NCBI GenBank assembly: GCA_002336465.1
Contig: DDEP01000182.1
Span: 17,390-28,866, forward strand
DNA: 11,477 nucleotides
From: Pedobacter sp. UBA1951
GTDB lineage: Bacteria; Bacteroidota; Bacteroidia; Sphingobacteriales; Sphingobacteriaceae
Direction: 5' to 3'
A program made the translations under genes and the position numbers. The stretch's first letter is position 1, and the number at the start of each line of letters is the position of its first letter. The notes under the pieces were generated by a model, which had not been told where the DNA came from, did no database searches, and was given only the letters and a program-made list of their open reading frames with translations. This document shows, in pieces, positions 1 to 5,856 of the stretch.

Positions 1-391
1 CCCTCAGCATAAAGACAAGCTGCTTAACTGGCTTGAAGATAAAAACAATGCCTTACAGGTAATAGCCTATAACGACAGCGTTGTGGTATTTAACGGTAAG
101 CCTTTGGTTTCGCCTAAAGGAGGTACATGGTACAGGAGCCAGCTCATGGCTAAAGATCTTTCAGAAAAGATTAATTTATCTAATTTAAACCTGAGCGATA
201 GGATGGATTTCTTTAATAAGAATCATACCATAGACTTTGTGCTGATCAAAAACCCTGAGGCCAAAATCTATCACACCAACTTGGTAGAGAAAAATGGTTT
301 TATCAGCTTGATTTTTAACGGAACGAAGTTCAAGAGTCGTAATTATACTTTTTGGAGTGATAGAGCGTATCTCAAATACATCTCAGATTAG
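1..391 (+). CDS. 3' end of an unrecognised protein (partial at left edge)
   Basis: The frame beginning at base 2 is open from the window edge to a TAG at 389-391, giving 129 C-terminal residues. The gene therefore starts outside the window, and the GTG at 83 is an internal Val codon rather than a likely start. The visible part is soluble-looking and mixed in charge, with alternating hydrophobic stretches (for example around VIAYNDSVVVFNGKPLV) that suggest beta strands. I see no membrane segment, heme motif or Cys cluster. I do not recognise the family. It lies 16 bases upstream of dinB on the same strand, so the two may share a transcript, but that spacing alone does not establish a shared function. 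Confidence 0.75.
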   Translation, partial: PQHKDKLLNWLEDKNNALQVIAYNDSVVVFNGKPLVSPKGGTWYRSQLMAKDLSEKINLSNLNLSDRMDFFNKNHTIDFVLIKNPEAKIYHTNLVEKNGFISLIFNGTKFKSRNYTFWSDRAYLKYISD

Positions 392-407
392 AAATTACTT
401 TTAATTA

Positions 408-1481
408 GTGATCCGTAAGATTATACATATAGACATGGATGCTTTTTATGCTTCTGTAGAACAGCGTGATTTTCCGCAATACAGGGGCAAACCTCTGGTT
501 GTGGGCGGTACGCCCGAAGGGAGAGGTGTGGTAGCTACAGCCAGTTATGAAGCAAGAGCTTTTGGCGTGCGGTCTGCAATGCCCTCAAAAAAAGCACAGC
601 AATTATGTCCATATGCTATTTTTGTCTATCCTAGATTTGATGTTTATAAGCAGGTTTCAAGGCAAATCAGAGAGATATTTAGCCGTTATACCGACTTGAT
701 AGAACCTTTGTCTTTAGATGAGGCATACCTCGATGTAACGGAAGATAAACTGAACATCGGTTCGGCCATAACCATTGCAGAAGAAATCAAAAAAGCAATT
801 AAAGACGAATTGAACCTTACTGCTTCTGCAGGCGTTTCCACTAATAAATTTGTGGCTAAAATCGCTTCTGATATGAACAAACCAGATGGTTTGACTTTTA
901 TAGGCCCTTCTAAAATTGAAAAATTTATGGAAAAGCTGCCGGTAGAGAAGTTTCATGGTGTGGGTAAGGTTACTGCAGAACGCATGAAAATGCAAGGCAT
1001 AAGAAAAGGCAGCGATTTAAAAAAACTTACCGAAGAGCGTTTAATGATACTTTTTGGTAAATCTGGAAAGTTCTTTTATAACATTGTTAGAGGAATAGAT
1101 AACAGAGCGGTGAAACCCGATAGGGAAACCAAATCCATCAGTTCTGAAGATACTTTTAGTTACGACTTAGATAAGGGTTCAGAGTTGTATGAACATGTGT
1201 TGCGCATTACGCAATCAGCCTTTAAGCGGCTTAACCAATATCGTTTATATGGTAGAACGCTTACTGTAAAAGTAAAATTTGCAGATTTTAAGCAAATTAC
1301 CAGAAGTACATCTTTTGAGCAACCTATAACAAATGAGAACGATGCTTACCTTACCGCTAAAACACTCATAGAACATGCAGATTTTGAAGGCAAATCTGTA
1401 AGGCTGATAGGCGTAGGTTTTTCTAATTTTCATGAACCTAAAATGCGAAATAGGATAGATGAGCAAAAAGAACTTTTTTAG
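408..1481 (+). CDS. dinB: DNA polymerase IV (Y-family translesion polymerase)
   Basis: This 357-residue protein is a full-length DinB, the error-prone polymerase that copies past damaged bases. The palm begins with HIDMDAFYASVEQ: D9 is a metal ligand and Y14 is the expected steric gate against ribonucleotides. The second catalytic motif, SLDEAYLD, places D104 and E105. A helix-hairpin-helix thumb lies at about 178-198 (FHGVGKVTAERMK), and the little-finger domain spans about 242-340. The last five residues, QKELF (353-357), fit the beta-clamp-binding pentapeptide, so docking to the sliding clamp is expected. The start is GTG at 408. It gives the usual N-terminus, an in-frame TAA lies two codons upstream, and the next ATG (435) would remove the beginning of the palm. 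No LexA box is obvious in the 16-base gap upstream. Identity is very secure. Confidence 0.97.
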   Translation: MIRKIIHIDMDAFYASVEQRDFPQYRGKPLVVGGTPEGRGVVATASYEARAFGVRSAMPSKKAQQLCPYAIFVYPRFDVYKQVSRQIREIFSRYTDLIEPLSLDEAYLDVTEDKLNIGSAITIAEEIKKAIKDELNLTASAGVSTNKFVAKIASDMNKPDGLTFIGPSKIEKFMEKLPVEKFHGVGKVTAERMKMQGIRKGSDLKKLTEERLMILFGKSGKFFYNIVRGIDNRAVKPDRETKSISSEDTFSYDLDKGSELYEHVLRITQSAFKRLNQYRLYGRTLTVKVKFADFKQITRSTSFEQPITNENDAYLTAKTLIEHADFEGKSVRLIGVGFSNFHEPKMRNRIDEQKELF

Positions 1482-1533
1482 CTTGTGGCTTCCAACTTAA
1501 ACAGTTCTTACAGTTTCAGCATTAACCACAAAC

Positions 1534-1566
1534 CTTAACAACTACTTAACAACCACTTAATTTGTT
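1534..1566. repeat. 11-bp tandem direct repeat, two full copies plus a partial third
   Basis: CTTAACAACTA (1534-1544) is followed directly by CTTAACAACCA (1545-1555) and then by CTTAATTTGTT (1556-1566), whose first five bases match. The 11-bp period is about one helical turn, so the copies face the same side of DNA. They lie just upstream of the candidate promoter element of the small membrane-protein gene. They could be a regulator site or simple slippage. Confidence 0.6.
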
Positions 1567-1571
1567 GAAAT

Positions 1572-1579
1572 TAAATTTG
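1572..1579 (+). promoter_or_regulatory. candidate Bacteroidota -7 element for the small membrane-protein gene
   Basis: TAAATTTG fits the Bacteroidota -7 consensus TAnnTTTG and ends 19 bases before the ATG at 1599. No TTG is present at the expected -33 position; that place is occupied by the 11-bp repeat. The match is therefore incomplete, and in DNA this AT-rich it may be chance. Confidence 0.35.
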
Positions 1580-1598
1580 TTATATCAAATTTAAGATA

Positions 1599-1754
1599 AT
1601 GAAAATTAACTTTATTCTTATTGCAGTAGCTATTGTAGCCATATTAGGTTTCATTTACTATATCATTAGCAGGAATAATAATGAACAAAATGAAGAAATG
1701 AAACAATTGGCTAAAAAATCGCTGTTTAAAAAAGATAAGAAAGTCAACGCATAG
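1599..1754 (+). CDS. small single-pass membrane protein, 51 residues
   Basis: An ATG at 1599 opens 51 codons ending in TAG at 1752-1754. Residues 4-23 form one hydrophobic helix (NFILIAVAIVAILGFIYYII). A polar, charged tail follows, rich in Asn, Glu and then Lys, ending KKSLFKKDKKVNA. The layout is an N-terminal anchor with a short basic tail, which by the positive-inside rule probably lies in the cytoplasm. No lipobox is present, and the Lys residues are distributed as in a real small membrane protein rather than a random frame. It has its own candidate promoter and ends 7 bases from the stop of the convergent peroxidase gene. I do not recognise a family. Function is unknown, and coding status is likely but not proven. 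Confidence 0.6.
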   Translation: MKINFILIAVAIVAILGFIYYIISRNNNEQNEEMKQLAKKSLFKKDKKVNA

Positions 1755-1761
1755 TTGTTGC

Positions 1762-2901
1762 TTATTTTGGCAACTCGGGTTGCCTGTCCTTCCACGGCGT
1801 GGTGCTTATCGCATATAAAAACGATATAACGGCATCTCTTTCTGCTTTACTTAGCTTTAATCCCCTTAACAATTTGTCGTTTTTAGGTAGCAAAGGATCG
1901 TTAACCTGCTCTGGTTTAACATTTTGAACGGGCATACCTACATTGTACATGTTCATTACACCCTCCATCTCAGGAAAAAGCCCATTATGAAACCATGGTG
2001 CAGTACGCATTACGTTACGTAAACTTGGAGTTTTGAACTTGCCTACATCTTCAGGTTTTTTGGTAATGTTATAAAGACCTAGATCTTCGTACTTGCGCCC
2101 ATAATAAGTTAAGCCTACATTATGAAAATCAAAATCGGTAAATAAAGGACCATTGTGGCAATTTATGCAGCGGGCCTTAGTCCTGAAAAGGTGCAGGCCC
2201 AAAACCTGTTGATCTGTAAGTGCTTCTTTTTTACCTTCTAAAAACCTGTCGAAATCGGTTTTACGACTTACAATGGTACGTTGGTAAACAGCCAATGCTT
2301 TTAATATACGCTGGTTGGTAACTTTATCAGATTTAAATGCGGCAAAAAATAAAGGTTTGTAACCTTTTATTTTACCTATTTTCTTGGCCAATTCTTTTAA
2401 ATCTTGGTGCATTTCTATTTCGCTGCTTATTGGTCCTTCGGCCTGTTGCTCCAAGCTATCGGCCCTGCCATCCCAAAATAGTTTTTTTTGCGCCCAAACA
2501 TTTTCTAGAGATATGGCATTGCGCTTATTTGGCGAATGGTCATGCCCAACAGAAACCTCTCTGCCATCGGCCCAATTTAGATCAGGTGCATGACAGCTTG
2601 AGCATGAAATTTGGTTAGATGATGATAAACGCGGATCAAAAAATAATAAACGACCTAGTTCAACAATCTTCCTGATAGAATCGTCTTTTAAATTTATAGG
2701 AGAGGGGGGCAGTACACCTAACTCTTTCCAGTTTACGCCTTTGTCTACATTAGGAGCTGGCCATTTATCTGGAGATTGGCTATAGATCTTACGCAAACTA
2801 TCTGGAGTAAGTTCATCACCTTTAATAAATTCGGTTCCCCTGAAAGAAACAAAAAATAAAATCCCAAGAACTGCAACTAACCCTGCAAACGCCTTTTTCA
2901 T
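1762..2901 (-). CDS. di-heme cytochrome c peroxidase / MauG-family protein
   Basis: From the ATG at 2901 this is a 379-residue exported c-type cytochrome. A hydrophobic N-terminal signal or anchor covers residues 4-20. There are two heme-binding sites, CSSCH (100-104) and CINCH (245-249). Family hallmarks include FWDGRA with the conserved inter-heme Trp (W143), FKTPSLRNV (289-297) and APWFHNG (301-307). Such enzymes act in the periplasm, either reducing hydrogen peroxide or, in MauG-type members, oxidising partner proteins. The residue at the distal position of the second heme appears to be Tyr (Y319, in NMYNVG) rather than the Met of classical peroxidases. A TTG at 2910 would add three residues and overlap the upstream stop (TTGA), but the ATG gives a cleaner signal peptide. 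It is the last gene of the TonB-receptor operon, 5 bases after the preceding stop, and clearly richer in G+C than the three genes before it. Confidence 0.93.
   Translation of the reverse strand: MKKAFAGLVAVLGILFFVSFRGTEFIKGDELTPDSLRKIYSQSPDKWPAPNVDKGVNWKELGVLPPSPINLKDDSIRKIVELGRLLFFDPRLSSSNQISCSSCHAPDLNWADGREVSVGHDHSPNKRNAISLENVWAQKKLFWDGRADSLEQQAEGPISSEIEMHQDLKELAKKIGKIKGYKPLFFAAFKSDKVTNQRILKALAVYQRTIVSRKTDFDRFLEGKKEALTDQQVLGLHLFRTKARCINCHNGPLFTDFDFHNVGLTYYGRKYEDLGLYNITKKPEDVGKFKTPSLRNVMRTAPWFHNGLFPEMEGVMNMYNVGMPVQNVKPEQVNDPLLPKNDKLLRGLKLSKAERDAVISFLYAISTTPWKDRQPELPK
1769..1784. other. 6-bp hairpin at the convergent 3' ends
   Basis: GGCAAC (1769-1774) and GTTGCC (1779-1784) form a perfect stem around a four-base loop, TCGG, inside the last codons of the peroxidase gene. 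A second GTTGC at 1757-1761 can pair with the same GCAAC, giving a mutually exclusive fold. Neither strand has a U-run directly after the stem, so this is not a convincing intrinsic terminator. It could still protect a 3' end. Confidence 0.4.
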
Positions 2902-2906
2902 GTGTG

Positions 2907-4460
2907 TCAAAAATATAGGTTTAGGCTAATATCTGAATAAAAACGATCTTTTCCCGGAGAAACATAATTACTACTTTCAATAGCTTTTTCATCCGCTTTA
3001 TACAAGTATAAGCAGTTTAGAGAAATATCACCTTTCATCGTGCTAAATACTGGAAAACCATAAACTCCTTTTAAAGCTCCACCAATTACAGTGGCTGTAT
3101 TAAAAATGTAATCTCTGTTAATTACATTTTGAGTAAAATAACCGGGATCTTGCAACACCTTAAAATCACTGTTAACGGGTAATTTATAAGAACCGGTTAA
3201 ACCAATGGATAGATCGTGTTTAGTAGTAAAATGATAGCGTTGCGTATATCCAAGAGAAAGTTGCATATTGTTATAATAAACGCGATTATTACTCACACCA
3301 TCTACTCTTTCTTCACTATTTTGCTCAATGGCTAAATAATAGTTATGTGTTTTTATACCAGAATAACTATCAAAATAAAATTTTAGTGTTAAAAAACTAC
3401 CATCGTAAATATAATTATTGGCTTTATGTTCTATATGATAGTCTTTTCCAAATTGATTTTGATAGTTAACTATAGCGCCATAAGCATGAGATTGTAAATT
3501 CTTATTCCATAACAAATTGATTTTTGTAGTCTCAATGTTATAATTTGCTAAATCTGTGAAACCGCTACTGTTGGTAGAAAAGTAATGCTGTTTTTCTTCA
3601 AAATAACTGCCATTAAGATAAAAATTACCAATTCCATTGCCATGGAAATCTATAAAAGCATCCATGCCATTTCTAAGCATTTTGTTTTGATATGCACGTT
3701 CTTTTAACCAATCTTTCCATTCATTATATCCATTTACTTTATGCGTATAATAAATAGGGAATGTGGAGCTCTCATAATATCTCGGGTTTTTGTACCCTAT
3801 ATTTACACGTTCTCTACCATAACCATGCATATAACCTAAACCCGCTTTAAAGAGCGACGAAAAACGATAGGCGATTATACCTTTTAAATTGAACTGATAT
3901 TCACCTATTGACCCTCTTGGATCATTAGTAGAAAAATGATCACCTATTTTATAATTGGTTTCAAGTGAAATATCTAATCTATTTTGATATAGGCTTTTAC
4001 TTGCCATAGCATTAAAAGCGTAAATGGTACGTTCATAATGCACATAAGCTGGCGACCCATAGTAAAAAGATGTAGTGGTATTACTTCTTGTTTGGTGGGC
4101 ATAGCTGGTACTATCTTCAAAAACTTTCTGATAGTCTAAACTGCCAAATACCTTTACACTTCCTAGATTAGTTGCTCCTTCTGTAGAAAAATTACCTTTA
4201 TTGATAGTGGTAGCTCCTTGTGCTTGAATAAAATTTCCACGTTGAAAATTATATAAAATTGTTGCCCTATTTACTTGTAAGGGCATGAGGTCTGCTAAGT
4301 AATAGCTACTTTGTTTTGCAAATCTATATTTAGCGAATTGTACAGAATCAGAATATACTTTTTTAGATCTGTCAGCAATAGATTCTGTCGTATCTTTTTT
4401 TTGTGCTAAAGTAAATAATGGCAATAAAAATAAAAGAATACTATATGTGCTTTTTTGCAT
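2907..4460 (-). CDS. DUF6850-like outer-membrane beta-barrel protein
   Basis: This is a 517-residue secreted protein. A signal peptide (residues 1-19, cleavage expected after LFTLA) is followed by a short polar linker. The rest is dominated by aromatic-rich alternating strands with short polar turns, as in an outer-membrane barrel. The final residues, SDISLNLYF, end in Phe, as in the BAM-recognised beta-signal. There is no TonB plug domain, so it is not a second receptor. From memory it resembles the DUF6850 family, which is seen beside TonB receptors and DUF4876 proteins in Bacteroidota; that assignment was not checked by search. The stop overlaps the alternative TTG start of the peroxidase, and a 55-base gap separates it from the lipoprotein gene upstream. 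It may be an accessory pore or scaffold of the uptake complex. Barrel topology is well supported; the role is inference. Confidence 0.82.
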   Translation of the reverse strand: MQKSTYSILLFLLPLFTLAQKKDTTESIADRSKKVYSDSVQFAKYRFAKQSSYYLADLMPLQVNRATILYNFQRGNFIQAQGATTINKGNFSTEGATNLGSVKVFGSLDYQKVFEDSTSYAHQTRSNTTTSFYYGSPAYVHYERTIYAFNAMASKSLYQNRLDISLETNYKIGDHFSTNDPRGSIGEYQFNLKGIIAYRFSSLFKAGLGYMHGYGRERVNIGYKNPRYYESSTFPIYYTHKVNGYNEWKDWLKERAYQNKMLRNGMDAFIDFHGNGIGNFYLNGSYFEEKQHYFSTNSSGFTDLANYNIETTKINLLWNKNLQSHAYGAIVNYQNQFGKDYHIEHKANNYIYDGSFLTLKFYFDSYSGIKTHNYYLAIEQNSEERVDGVSNNRVYYNNMQLSLGYTQRYHFTTKHDLSIGLTGSYKLPVNSDFKVLQDPGYFTQNVINRDYIFNTATVIGGALKGVYGFPVFSTMKGDISLNCLYLYKADEKAIESSNYVSPGKDRFYSDISLNLYF

Positions 4461-4515
4461 TTTAATTGTCTATTGTTCCTAACTTACATGGTAAAAAGTA
4501 GCAAATTGTTTCTTT

Positions 4516-5844
4516 TTATTTAAAACCCCTAGGGTTAGCTATATTTAGGTAAGTAAAATCTTCTGTACTATTATTGGTATCTTTTAAAACAATACGGCCA
4601 TTTACTGTTTTTTCAGTTTTTCTGATAACCGATTGAGAAGTATAAGAACCAAGTGGCACATAAGTAAAGCCAGCATCTAAACCTGCACCATATTTTTTAG
4701 GAATTCTATCTTCGGCCTCAGCAGGAGATATTTCTACTGCATCTATCACATACTTTACTGGAATTTGATAATATCTGGTAGCAGTAGAGCTTGGTGTAGC
4801 TTTGGTTGGATATGGATACATTGGCCAGTTTTTTGGATTTTGTGTGCCATCTACCTTAATTAGAGCATAAGAATACCTACCTGGATTATCAAAAATCATA
4901 TCATTACCAAAATATGATAACACAGTAAGATTAGGGACATCTGGGTTATCAATATCAGAAGCCAGTGGTTTTGTTAAAAAAGGTGCGTAGTATGCTTCAA
5001 AATCTGCAGTGCTTAGATCAATAGTTAAACTTGGATTTAGCACACTAATTGGTTTCCCATCTCTTCCGGTAAAAGGAGATTTATGATTTAGAGCTGTTTG
5101 GGCAACAACAATGCTTTTACCGGGTTGAACCGGGTATTGTTTACCTGTACCAGGAATCATCAACAATGCTCTTGCATAGATGTAATCATTATTAGCATCA
5201 ACACTTGAGGGCATGTCTAAAGCTTTGCTCCAATCCATTTGATTAGTGGACTTTAATATGTTATAGGTGTTGGCAGATGTTTTAGAAACTAAACCAACAG
5301 TTTCTGCAAAATAAAGACTATCAGCATACAAAACCTTATCACTATTATTATAAAACTCTATAAACTGATCTCTGAATAATGCACCATTTACCTTATCAGA
5401 ACCTGCGTAATAAATCTGTTTGATTACCCAATCGCTAACGCTTCCAGCTACCAGTTTAAGAGATATTGTTTCATTAAAACCAACTGGAATTATTTTGTTT
5501 TTTATAGAGGCATTAAAGACCACATCTTTATCTGTAGGTATTGAAGTAATAGTAGTATATTCTTCTGCTGTAAGCGTTGCGCTTGCATCTATGTCATAAC
5601 TTCCGGGCGATAACTGAGGAATGACAAGAGTTCCATCTTCTGATACCTTGAGTTCTTGTTTAGATTTAGTGCTAATATTTGTTATTTTTATGTTTACCTT
5701 ATTTAATGGTAATTTATAACCACTTGCCTCAAGGTTGTATGCTACATTAATATTAACATCTATAGGATGTATATCTGTAGTATTATTTTTCTTACAAGCT
5801 AAAGCAAATAAACTAATAATAAGAACGTAAAAGTGCTTTTTCAT
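4516..5844 (-). CDS. DUF4876-type lipoprotein, TonB-receptor partner
   Basis: This 442-residue protein begins with a lipoprotein signal peptide: a hydrophobic stretch ending LFALAC, with C17 as the lipidated Cys, then KKNN. Residues about 25-131 look like a transthyretin or carboxypeptidase-regulatory-like beta sandwich, with a typical turn at LSPGSYDIDA. From about 138, the segment VIKQIYYAGS and the following FIEFYNNSDKVLYADSL resemble DUF4876 and the lamin-tail-like fold. The rest is Pro- and aromatic-rich, as in surface proteins. It is not a SusD protein: no TPR-like helices are visible. The gene starts 12 bases after the receptor stop, so it is almost certainly co-transcribed and likely works with the receptor at the outer membrane, perhaps as a surface substrate binder. 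The family call is from memory; binding function is inference. Confidence 0.85.
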   Translation of the reverse strand: MKKHFYVLIISLFALACKKNNTTDIHPIDVNINVAYNLEASGYKLPLNKVNIKITNISTKSKQELKVSEDGTLVIPQLSPGSYDIDASATLTAEEYTTITSIPTDKDVVFNASIKNKIIPVGFNETISLKLVAGSVSDWVIKQIYYAGSDKVNGALFRDQFIEFYNNSDKVLYADSLYFAETVGLVSKTSANTYNILKSTNQMDWSKALDMPSSVDANNDYIYARALLMIPGTGKQYPVQPGKSIVVAQTALNHKSPFTGRDGKPISVLNPSLTIDLSTADFEAYYAPFLTKPLASDIDNPDVPNLTVLSYFGNDMIFDNPGRYSYALIKVDGTQNPKNWPMYPYPTKATPSSTATRYYQIPVKYVIDAVEISPAEAEDRIPKKYGAGLDAGFTYVPLGSYTSQSVIRKTEKTVNGRIVLKDTNNSTEDFTYLNIANPRGFK

Positions 5845-5856
5845 ATGAGTATAATT

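Noticed and set aside
83..391. Complete gene starting at the GTG at 83
   Set aside because: The same frame stays open upstream to the window edge, so the GTG is more likely an internal codon of a truncated gene.
686..1466. Minus-strand open frames of 64, 93 and 73 codons inside dinB
   Set aside because: They lie antisense within a strongly conserved polymerase gene, show no domain pattern, and are explained by the coding frame on the other strand.
1769..1784. Intrinsic terminator for the convergent genes
   Set aside because: The stem is real, but neither strand has a T-run after it.
2337..2618. Plus-strand open frames of 93 and 69 codons inside the peroxidase gene
   Set aside because: They run antisense through the region around the first heme motif and are Cys-, Pro- and Ser-rich in a way typical of shadow frames.
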